From contig CAUFWM010000001.1 in assembly GCA_959596505.1 (NCBI GenBank), positions 40,953-104,952 on the forward strand: a stretch of 64,000 nt of DNA. Direction: 5' to 3'. The position numbers and the translations under genes were made by a program. Source of the stretch: an uncultured Collinsella sp. GTDB lineage: Bacteria > Actinomycetota > Coriobacteriia > Coriobacteriales > Coriobacteriaceae. Positions 25,206 through 35,000 of this stretch are shown piece after piece. Every line of letters starts with the position of its first letter. Positions within the stretch are counted from its first letter, which is position 1. The notes below the pieces were generated by a model. The model worked only from the letters and a program-made list of their open reading frames with translations, was not told the origin of the DNA and ran no database searches.

Positions 25206-28088
25206 CTAAATAAACACGTCGACGAGGATGGGCATAAGGTTGAGCAGGCCAAACACCAGCGCCACGCCCCAGCCGAGCTTAAAGCAGCTGCGCCAGGTGC
25301 TGCGGGCAAAGGTGTTGTCGATCAGTACCTCGACAAAATACGTCGCGACCATCACGACCAGGGCGACCACCCAGCTCACCGGGTTGTCCCAGACAAAGAA
25401 CATGCCCACCCACATCAAAAACAGCACGGTCTCGCACCAGTGCATAAGGGTCATCTTGGCCAGCGTGCCGCCGCTCATCTCGGTGGCGACGCCCTGGACA
25501 ATCTCCTGATGCGCGTGATGCGAGTACGAAAGGTCGAACGGCGACTTGCGTAGCTTGATGGTAAGCACCGCGAGCAGCGCAAGGAAAATGGGCGCGCTGT
25601 ACACGATGATGGGGGCCGACTGCCCCGTCACGGCAATGGAATCGAAGCTGTCGGTGGCAAGGTACAGGCCCACGCTCATCAGCAGAACGGCGGGCTCGTA
25701 GCTCATAACCTGCAGCAGCTCGCGATCGGCGCCGACCTGCGCAAACGGGCTTTGCGTCGAGGCGGACGCCAGCACCACAAAGATCGCGGCGAGCGTCACC
25801 ATAAAAGCGCACAGCAGCGTGTTGGAACCCGACACAAAGATGCCGCCGCCTACCACGGTAAAGATGAGCGCACATGCCATATAGGTATCGTCCATGGTGT
25901 TTACGCTGGCAGGGGCCTTGCGCAGCAGCTTGGCAACGTCGTAGAAGGGCTGCAGCAGACGCGGGCCCACGCGGCCCTGCATGCGGGCCGAAAGTTTGCG
26001 GTCGATACCGTCGATCAGGCCGCCCACAAGCGGCGCTAGCAGGGCAAACGCCACGGTACCAATAAAGATGCCCACGACACCCGAGCCTTCGAAATACTTG
26101 CCGCGCAACACCGAGGGCGCGCTCATGGCAAGTCTCTCGGGCCCAATCCACGCGCAACACAGCAGCGCAAACAAGATAATGCTGCAGCACACGACGCTAC
26201 CCGCGGGACCAATACGCTTCTCGCCAAGGGCATCCACCGAGTACCAATTGCGCTTTTCGGCCTTCACCTCGCGTCCCATCGAGCCGCGGAAATGGCGGTA
26301 ATTGTCGGTTCCCACACCCGAAAGATATACGTTTACGTGCGGTTTGTTGCTCACGCGGAATGAAGTCAGCAGCACCACGGCGATAAAAGCCACGATAACC
26401 ACCATCAGATACATGGCATCCTTGCCAATAACGTACGGCACGCGGCCAAACACCATGGCCAAGTAAGGCGACACCAGACCGCTCGAGATAACCGGGAACG
26501 CCACGCAGCACAGAATCAGCAGCGCGGCGATGGTGTTGAGGGCCATCCATTCGGTCTTATGGACATTGACCTCAACGTTTTGAGCCGTGGGGTCGACGCC
26601 CGAAAGCTTGGCAAGCCACTTGCCCCAGAAGAAGAACGTCGCGGCCGAGCCAAAGGCAAGCACCATGATCATGAGCACGTTGCCGGTCTGGGCAAACGCC
26701 ACCAGGGCGCCCCACTTGGACACGAGCATGCCAAACGGGGCCACGAACATGCCCATAATGCCCAGCATCATCAGGCGCGTCAGGTGCGGCATGCGGCTGA
26801 ACATACCGTCCATGTCCTCGATATTGCGGCTGCCGATATGATGCTCGGCCGTGCCCACGCACAGGAACAGCAGCGACTTGGCCACCGTGTGAAACAGGAT
26901 TAGGAAGATGGCCGCCCATACGGCCTCGGGCGCGCCGACACCCAAGCAGGCACTGATGAGGCCCAAGTTGGAAATGGTGGAGTACGCGAGCACGCGTTTG
27001 GCGTTGCTCTGCGAGATGGCCATGAGTGCAGCGAGCAAAAACGTGATGGCACCCACACTCGTGACCATAAAGCCGGTCACGGGGTAGATGGCATAGAGCG
27101 GGCTGAGCTTGACCATCAAAAACACGCCGGCTTTGACCATGGTGGACGAGTGCAGCAGGGCGCTCGTGGGAGTGGGGGCAACCATAGCGCCGAGCAGCCA
27201 GGTGTGGAACGGCATCTGCGCGGCCTTGGTAAGTGCGGCAAGCGATAGCAGGACGACCGGCATCACCAGTAGCGCGGACTGCGCGGTGCCGGCGCCGGAA
27301 AGCTCGATCATGCCCGAAATGGTCAGCGGCATGCCGTTGACGTGCAGAAACATAAGGCCCGCCAAAAACGCGATACCGCCCAGCATGTTGAGGATGATCT
27401 GGGTGAAGGCGTTCTTGATGGCCTCGGGCGTGCGCGTGTAGCCAATCATAAGGAACGAGCACACGGTGGTGATTTCCCAACCGCAGAACAGCCACTCCAG
27501 GTTGTCGCTTATCACGATGACGAACATGGCCGAGAGGAACAGGAACATAAGCGCCAGGAACTGCGGGCGTCGGTCGGGCGCGGTCTGCCCGCGCAGCGCG
27601 GCCTCATGCTCGTCATGGGCCTGGAAATCCTTCATGTAGCCCAGGGCATACACGCAGATTAGGCTGCCAACGATGCCGACGGCGAGGACCATGATCACGC
27701 TCATGTAGTCCAGGTAGAGCGGCGTCGCCGTGACGGCTTCGGCCGCGGGCAGCGTCATGGCTGCAAAGACAACGGAGCCCACCAGCTGAACTATGCCGAG
27801 CACCGTGGTGAGCGCGTTCCTATATTTGTACGCGTTGTACAGGATGACGGCGCACAGGATGACGTCGATGGCGGAGCTGCTGATCGAGAGCACATGCGAG
27901 GTGCCGGGGGTGACCTCAAAGCTCTGCGGGCCCGTGCCAAAAAACATGACGGCGACTACAACTGTCACCGCCATAATAATGCCGGAACCTATGAGCCCCA
28001 CCGCATCGCGGGCTCGGTCACCGCGCGCGAGCAGCATGCCCAGCGCCGGTACCAGCGGAAACAGGGTAAGGAAATACAGTAGCGTCAT
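25206..28088 (-). CDS. Fused Ech-like membrane subunits: NuoL/EchA-like plus NuoH/EchB-like
   Basis: 960 aa in one frame; ATG with GGGGGAG upstream. Residues about 1-560 are an antiporter-like NuoL/MrpD/EchA module with roughly 14 helices and the usual charged core (for example KAAQMPFHTWL). After a linker (about 560-650) comes a NuoH/EchB-like module to the end: the signature GRVGPR starts at 705, and LRKSPFDLS and a HAHQEIV Glu-containing segment follow. In typical Ech operons these are separate genes, so this is a true fusion of the proton-pumping arm and the quinone-site-like anchor. No internal stop, frameshift or second SD was found. First gene of the operon. Confidence 0.88.
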   Translation of the reverse strand: MTLLYFLTLFPLVPALGMLLARGDRARDAVGLIGSGIIMAVTVVVAVMFFGTGPQSFEVTPGTSHVLSISSSAIDVILCAVILYNAYKYRNALTTVLGIVQLVGSVVFAAMTLPAAEAVTATPLYLDYMSVIMVLAVGIVGSLICVYALGYMKDFQAHDEHEAALRGQTAPDRRPQFLALMFLFLSAMFVIVISDNLEWLFCGWEITTVCSFLMIGYTRTPEAIKNAFTQIILNMLGGIAFLAGLMFLHVNGMPLTISGMIELSGAGTAQSALLVMPVVLLSLAALTKAAQMPFHTWLLGAMVAPTPTSALLHSSTMVKAGVFLMVKLSPLYAIYPVTGFMVTSVGAITFLLAALMAISQSNAKRVLAYSTISNLGLISACLGVGAPEAVWAAIFLILFHTVAKSLLFLCVGTAEHHIGSRNIEDMDGMFSRMPHLTRLMMLGIMGMFVAPFGMLVSKWGALVAFAQTGNVLMIMVLAFGSAATFFFWGKWLAKLSGVDPTAQNVEVNVHKTEWMALNTIAALLILCCVAFPVISSGLVSPYLAMVFGRVPYVIGKDAMYLMVVIVAFIAVVLLTSFRVSNKPHVNVYLSGVGTDNYRHFRGSMGREVKAEKRNWYSVDALGEKRIGPAGSVVCCSIILFALLCCAWIGPERLAMSAPSVLRGKYFEGSGVVGIFIGTVAFALLAPLVGGLIDGIDRKLSARMQGRVGPRLLQPFYDVAKLLRKAPASVNTMDDTYMACALIFTVVGGGIFVSGSNTLLCAFMVTLAAIFVVLASASTQSPFAQVGADRELLQVMSYEPAVLLMSVGLYLATDSFDSIAVTGQSAPIIVYSAPIFLALLAVLTIKLRKSPFDLSYSHHAHQEIVQGVATEMSGGTLAKMTLMHWCETVLFLMWVGMFFVWDNPVSWVVALVVMVATYFVEVLIDNTFARSTWRSCFKLGWGVALVFGLLNLMPILVDVFI

Positions 28089-28238
28089 ACCATCACTCCC
28101 CCATGCAAAAACGCTGCAATTGTTTAACGTTATAGCTCAATAGAGGAGTAGCGGCTGCGGGTTTTCGGTCAACTGGGGAGTTTTAGGCGTACAGGGCAAG
28201 GGCGCGTCCGCTTTGGAGCAGTGAAGCGGCAAGAAAAA

Positions 28239-28256
28239 TGCGCCCCTGTGGGCGCA
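28239..28256 (-). terminator. Terminator of the orphan HTH gene
   Basis: Arms TGCGCCC / GGGCGCA with a 4-nt loop; on the minus strand the stem is followed by TTTTTC. It separates the HTH gene from the hydrogenase operon. Confidence 0.8.
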
Positions 28257-28268
28257 CCATCCCGTTCG

Positions 28269-28664
28269 CTATTCCGCCTTTTTAGCGCGCGGCTTGCGAC
28301 CGCGCGGCTTATCGACCAGCGCAGATTCACCGCTCTCGCGATACTGGCGGCACCAGGCCTTAACCGAAGACTCGCTGGGAATCTTGTACTTGATCATGGC
28401 CTCGCGAACCGTCAGACCGTTTTCCAGACGGTCCTTAACCACGGCGAGCTTTACGTCGTACGAATAGGTGTGATGACGAGCGCCCGCATTGAGCACGGCG
28501 TTGGCACCACCCACGGCATATGCGCGGGCCCACTGACGAGCCGTGGCCTGGGGAATGCCAAGCTTTGCGGCGAGGGCGCGGTGACCGACCCCCTCTTGGA
28601 GGATCTCGACGGCGCGCTGCCTAACCTCGGGCGCATGCGTGCGGGTCCTAGTTGCTTCCGACAT
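28269..28664 (-). CDS. Stand-alone double-HTH protein, IS3 OrfA-like
   Basis: 131 aa from ATG 28664; an in-frame GTG at 28673 is an alternative and neither has a clear SD. Two helix-turn-helix units (about 15-55, with HRALAAKLGIPQATARQWA, and 65-112, with TVREAMIKYKIPSESSVKAW), then a basic tail. This is the OrfA half of an IS3-type transposase, but no OrfB integrase core, terminal repeats or target duplication is visible, so it looks like a domesticated regulator or remnant. It has its own terminator. Confidence 0.65.
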   Translation of the reverse strand: MSEATRTRTHAPEVRQRAVEILQEGVGHRALAAKLGIPQATARQWARAYAVGGANAVLNAGARHHTYSYDVKLAVVKDRLENGLTVREAMIKYKIPSESSVKAWCRQYRESGESALVDKPRGRKPRAKKAE

Positions 28665-29093
28665 ACCTGCCACTTCTTAGCCTTAACCGTTAATCTGCTT
28701 TCTTACGTGCTTGTTAGATAGTAGCATTTTGCTGTTCCCGCGTAACAGTTAATTGAAAATCGTAACAGCGGCATCTTGGTATTTGCCATTACTTTGCAAC
28801 AGTTCTTTAGGCTTTATTTACGCAGCTAGTTGGCTCGCGGCTCATTGACGGTGTTTTACCAACCAGATGGGTATCTTTTTGTTTGGCTTGGTCTGGTTTG
28901 TGTAATTATTAACCCCTCGTCAGTCCGCACCTACATGTCAACTTTCCACTTACTTTCCAGCTTTCCACCTAGCTTTCCACTTAACTTACCACCTAAGGTG
29001 GAAAGCTGGAAAGCTAGGTGGGAAGCTAGGCAGCAGCAGGCCTGGAGAACAAGAAAAGGGGCGGCAACCGGGTGGTTGCCGCCCCTCACGTGG
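28665..29093. other. Intergenic region with nested competing hairpins
   Basis: There is no gene in this 429-bp gap. At 28956-28970 and 28996-29010 lie perfect 15-bp arms (TCCAGCTTTCCACCT and its complement). Shifted by about 12 bases, an alternative 11-bp pair (CTAGCTTTCCA 28969-28979 / 29007-29017) uses overlapping bases. The word CTTTCCA is iterated four times. The rest is AT-richer than the genes and shows no feature I can name. Confidence 0.6.
29058..29085 (-). terminator. Terminator of the surface operon
   Basis: Perfect 12-bp arms (GGGGCGGCAACC / GGTTGCCGCCCC) with a 4-nt loop, followed on the minus strand by TTTTCTTGTT; nine bases past the stop of the 3,556-residue gene. Confidence 0.85.
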
Positions 29094-32000
29094 CTAGTTG
29101 GTCCCGTGGGGAATGCCCTGGGTGTTGATGCGCGCCAGCGTGTACGTCACGTAGTCGGAGTGCGGATAGCCATCAAGGTTGCTAACGTTGACCGGTGTGT
29201 CGTCGACAACGTTGCCGGTCATAATATTGGCCGTAAGCACCAAGCGGTAGTTTGCGTAAATTTGGCTCTCACCCTCAACATTCGTATTCACCTTAACGCG
29301 GAAAGCATGCTTAAAGGCAAGGCTGTTGCCGTCGCGCGTGAGGAACGCGCCGTTGGTCTTGGTGTCGGTGAACACATAGCTGTTGCCGTCGGCGGATGCC
29401 GCACCCGTGCCTAGGTAATCGCTGCCGAGCACCGTAATGTAGTTCGAGATATCGCCGACCGGAGCATAGCCGCCATTATCTTGCCGCTGCTCCAGGCTCA
29501 GCGTGTAGGTCACCGTGCTTGCGGCGTCGATCTTAGCCTCGGCGCCCGTGAGCTTGCTCAGGTCGTAGGTACCCACCAGAGCGATTTCGCCGTCGGCGGA
29601 CTTGAGGTCATCGATGTTGATGCCCAACTGGGATTTCTTAGACGCCTCGAGCGCGATGGTCGATGAGCCCACATCCATACGGTAGTAGCCGGCGCCGCCA
29701 TCGTTGTATGCCGAGTTGCTACTGGTGCTGAGCGTGTCGGCATGCGTGGAAAGGTACGCGCGGTAGTTGGGTTTGGTGTAGCGGTCGGTGCCGCTGTTCT
29801 GCGAGGCCACGATACCCGCCTGGCAGGCAGGCTCCGTCATGGTGAGCGCGGCCCTCATGGTAACGGTGAAGGCGTTGACATGGTTCTTGGCGATCTCGCG
29901 CAGGCCCGACATGTCGATGGGATTACCCTCAGTATCGGCAAGCACCAGTGACATGTCGCCACCGTTCGCAGTCCAACTAAGGCCCGACACCACTGGGGTC
30001 TCCTTCGTGCCGGCCAGATTCCAGCCCGACCCGCCCCAGGTGTAGTAGTTATCACCCACCTTAACGTAGAACTCATACGTGCCCTGCGTGCCCGTGGGGT
30101 ATCCTACCGAGCCCGCGATGACGCCATCGTGATAGGTGACAAGCGACGAATCGAGCTGATAATACAGCGCGTCAGAGCTCGTGTATTGCTGGCTCGAGTC
30201 AAACGTCACGGTGTCGCTCACGTCCATGGAAAGCGGATAGGTGGCATCTTTGAGCTCCATCCGGTTGATGCTGTCCCTGTTGTCGACGAGGTTACGCTTG
30301 TTGTCAACGAGGCTGTGCGTGTAGTTTGATGCAACGCTGTAGGTCGAGGGCGTATTCTGGTGCCCATCCTCGGCAGCCTTGCCGTCGGCTGCTTTCTTGC
30401 CTCGCAGCAGGTAGTTGATGTGCTCGTTGAGGCTCGTGTCCACCGTGGTGGCGGTGTAGCCGTTGACGCCCGCGGACCCCGCCGGCGTGCGCACCACCAA
30501 GTAGAAGTTTTCGCTCTTGGGCTCTTCCTTATCAACGGAGAGGGTATAGAACGTGCCCGTCGCGTCGGAAGAAGTGCGCGCGCGGTAGTACGCGCCATCG
30601 ACCTTGGCGCCAGCCATCTTCGCGAGTTCGGCCTGGCTCTTGTCCTTGACCTCGTCATCGGCGAGCTTGACCCAAGCGCCGTCCTTGTCCTCCTTGGCCT
30701 CATCGGCCTTCACGCCCACGATTTCGCTCAGCCACGGTTCGGTGTAGTAAGCCTTGTTGCCAGCGTCCACAAACTCGGTGAGCTTGACTGACGTCGCGCC
30801 ACCCGTGCCCACCGTGTAGTGATATTCGCGGCTGTTGTTGGCCGTGTCCACGAGTGTGAGCTGTGTACCCTCGGGCAGCGTGGCACCGAAGGTAATGCTC
30901 TTGTTGAGCGGACCCATAGAGCCGCCGGCTTCGAGCAGCGTGTTCCAGCCGTAATCGACCGGCTTGCCCCGAGCGCTGCCATAGGTCCAGGTAAGGTAGC
31001 CGGTCATGGTGTCGCCGCTGCTCACAAGTACGTGCTTGTCGTATTTTGTCGCATAGTCGGCAGCCTTGAAGTTCGCACCTTCGGAGTAGGTGGCGGTAAA
31101 GTCGATCTCGAGCATGCGCTTGACGATGATGGGTACCTGTACACGGTAGCTCTGGCCGGCCTCGCTAAAGGTGACCGTAAGCAGCGTGAAGCGCCCCTGC
31201 TCATTGTCCCAGTCGGTGCTCGCGCGGAATGCCATAGAGCTCGTGCCATTGTTGAGCACCTTGAGCGTGGGCGCTTGCGAGGCGGCTACGTCCTTGACGA
31301 AGGTGCCGTTATCGGCGAGCGAGAAGACCTCGGCGGTGGCGGTCACATGCGCGGTGCTGCCGTTGAGGCGGCGGGCATCGGAGAAGCCGCCATTGGTCAC
31401 GATGTTCAGGTAGCTCTCCACCGTCGTGGTATCGTTGCCCGGAATCACGAGCACGGGGAAGTCAGTTTTGGCCTTCTTGCCCGAAGTAATGTTGTTAGCG
31501 TTATAGGTGCTACGCGAGCTGTCCGCGCTATAGGTGCTCGTGTTTTGGTATGCGCCGGCATCATTGATGCCGGCGATGTTGGTGTAGGTGTAGCGGCCGG
31601 GAACGCGGGCACCCGCTTGGCTTTGGATGGTCGTCGCGGTGTCAATGGCGGCGCCGTCGCCAAACAGGTAGCGGTCGGTGGTGTCGCCGTCGGAGGCACG
31701 CACCGCCAGCGTGCTCACGGGCCTCGTGGTCACGTACGGACTCGTTGCCGTGGTAGCAGTATCGCCTGCGCCGTAAAGCGTTTTGTTCTCGTTGGGCGCG
31801 GCAGCCGTGCCGTTGTAGTCGCCGAAGGCAATATAAGTTTTCTCGTTAACAGCAGCCGTATTCGTATTGGTCGTGTAAACCATCGGCGGCAGGTCGCTCG
31901 TGGTCTTGCCACTACCGGGCTTTACTTCCACGCCCGCTGCGGAAAGGCTGTACTTACCATCCCCCGTGTCAACCTCGCCCAAGAGTACGCCCTGGGTTTT

Positions 32001-35000
32001 GCCCGCATTGTAGCTATTGCTATCCATGAGCACGTTTAACAGATGGAACTGGCCGCGCCCGTCGCCCATAATGCCGCCGTTGGACCTTTCGCTAAACGTG
32101 GTGTTGGATACCTTTGTGTTGGTAACGTCAATGACGACGGATCCGCTGTTACTCGCGTTATTCGCGCCCAGCAGACCGCCGCTCCAGTTACCCTTAATCG
32201 TAGCGTTCTCGATCGCGATGTTGTTGCAGGCTATATTCACATTGCTGAAGAAGTAGCCGATAAGCCCGCCCGAGCATTTGCCGGTGCCGGCGATGCTGAC
32301 ATTCTTGACACTGCAGTCGTCGAACCAGTACTTGTTGGGGCTACCGCTACTCGTAACCTCACCAATCAGGCCGCCCGCATTGTAGATGCTATTGTTCGTT
32401 CCGGCCTTATCGCCGATGACGGCGTTCTCGGTGCCGTTTCCGCCATCAATGCGCACGTTGCTCATAGAAATAACGCCGCCACGGGCGCGTCCGACCACGC
32501 CGCCGGCGCCCATATGGTCATCGGAGTTCGACCCGGTGGCTAGCACGTTTACCCCAGAGATGACTGCCGTGCACGACGACTGGGCCGCTGTGGTGGTGCC
32601 GATGTTGGTGTTGACCGAGATATCGCTTCTTTCGACATAGCCGAGCACGCCGCCCACGTAGGGCACTGTCCCTGTGGCAGTTATGGTCGAGTTTTTGCCA
32701 ACGGTCCTTTCGCTCACCCCTGTGCCTGCGGTTGTCCACACACCGCACGCCGAGGCGACCGTACCCACATAGCCACCGACATTCTTCTCGCCCGTGACGT
32801 TAAGGCCAGTGTATGAGCAGTCATAGAGATACGCGGGGCCCCACCCGTCCCCGAACTCGACCATATAGGTTCTGTCTTCGCTCGTAGTTCGTCTGGCGCG
32901 GCCCGAGCTGCCAAGAAGCCCTCCTACGCTCTTTGCGCCCGACACGGTGCAGTTCTTCATCTGCACGTTGCGGTAGATGCCGCACGTGCCGTCGTCGTAG
33001 TTGGCCGTTGCACCCGCCAAAAGGCCGGCACCGGTAAGGTCGTTCGGCGCCTCTCCTGGTTTGGCTTCGCCGTTGGTGTCGATATAGGTGAGCGCTACGT
33101 TGCAGTTGCTAAAGGTGAGGTCTTTGACCTGCGCGCCGTCGTTCGCGGTGACGCTCTGCCCCACATTGGTGGAGGTGAACATCACGGTGCTGAATAGACC
33201 ACCCACGCCCGAGACCTTATAGTCGTCGTCGGCGTATTCGACGACGCCGTAGGCGGTGCCTTCGGTACCCACCGTGATGGTGGCGCCGTTACCGTCGATC
33301 GTGGCTACGTGCGGCGTAATACGGTCGCGGTCGGTGCCCGGCTGGTTCGAATTGCAGGCATTGGAATAGTAGCGGCCGTTTAGGCCCACGTACCCCGTGC
33401 CGTAGTCGGTCATATCGTAGGTGTCGCCCTGCTTGAACTCCAAGCTCATGCCGATCGATTTCGACGCGCACACATAGCCCGTTTGGTAGTCGGCAGCGTA
33501 GGACGCCACCAGGTAGGGCGAATTTACATCGTCATCATGGTCGAGCGGGCCGTGCCACCCCTGCTTGCCGGGGGCCTTCTGGTCGTCGTTTTTGGCGATT
33601 TCGAAATCGCCGGCAGCACTCTCAGGCTTGCCCACATTTGCGTAGTTAGCATTCCGTACCTTGCCATATTCCTTGTTGCCAAACAGGTAGCCGCATATCG
33701 CCGGGTCTTGCGAATCGCTGCCCCAGTAAGCCTTGGAACCGCGGAACACGCCATTATTGGAGTAGTTGGTATGTGCCGCGCCAGCACCCGCACCCGAGCT
33801 GATGATGGCCGAGAGCACCAAAAGGCCCTGGGCGTTTTTCACCATGGTCACAGGAGCCTCGGCGTTAGTGCCGAGGTACTTGTTGTCGGTGCCCGTGGTG
33901 GTGACACAGGGGGTTCCTTTTTTTGTGAGCTCGTTAATCTGGTAGTTAGCGTTACCGTTTTCAACCTTACAGCCCTCGCTAAAGGCATAGCCATCAATCA
34001 CGCGACCGACGTAGGGATTGTTGTAGAGATCAAAGTTGCCCTTTCCCAGACCACGAGATTTGTCACCAGTTCCAGCACGCCAGGAAGATTTTCCGCTTTT
34101 GTCCATATTGCGGAAAATCACGCCGCCACCCGCAATGGCACCGACGTAGCCACCAATGGGAACAAGATGCGGCTTGTCGCCACCGCCCGTGACGGTAAAT
34201 CCCGTTGTAGGGTTTTCGGCCGTCGTCCCATTAACGACCACGCCATCGATAATGTTATCGCCACCAAGGATGCAGCCGACAACGCCACCGAAAAACGCCG
34301 TCGGAACGCCGTCGGCATCCTTGGCAGAATAAGTAATAGTCGCCGACGCGTTCACATAGCGAATATTCAGATCGCGCACCACGCTGCCGTAACTATAGGG
34401 AATAAGGCCGCGAAGCGAACCCTCGTTATTCTCTATCTTGATGGTTGCGTTTTTATTATCACTGCCAAAGTTGCCAACGATGACGCCCCTAAACGGGTTG
34501 GCCCTATTTCCAAAACCGCCAAACGATGCGCCGTCGAGAGTAATCGTATTGCCCTCAGTAGGCTCGATGCTGTAATACGCGCTCTGCATATAGCGGTGCA
34601 TGGTTTCGTCGCTCAGCGTCTGCGGGGAATTGGTCGACGCGTCTCCGGTCTTCTTCTCCCATTTATTATCGGTACCGTTCGCCTGCTTGTAGACGTACGT
34701 AACCTCATTGTCGGTCGAGTGATCGCTGCTGCGGCGAGTGCAGAGCCTACCCTGGTCGGCGACAATGGTGACCTCCCAGCCGTCAAGCGCCGTCATGTTA
34801 TTAATGTAGTTGGCAATGGCATTCATCTCCGCCGCGTTTGTGACGGAATAAGGATCGCCGTAGGTACCACATCCCATTACCAGCTTTGGAATGCGCTGGT
34901 TGACTTTAATTTCGTGATACTGGACGCCATCCTCGGCGGCTTTTCCCTTGTAAACATAAGGAAGGTAGTCACCGAACCAAGGCCTGACGTCACCGTCCTT

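Noticed and set aside
22417..28088. Respiratory complex I (Nuo) operon
   Set aside because: The NuoD-like subunit has both CxxC nickel motifs, only five genes are present and there are no NADH-binding subunits, so it is an Ech-type hydrogenase.
29094..29200. LPxTG or C-terminal membrane anchor on the giant surface protein
   Set aside because: The last residues (...ARINTQGIPHGTN) include no sortase motif, hydrophobic helix or basic tail.
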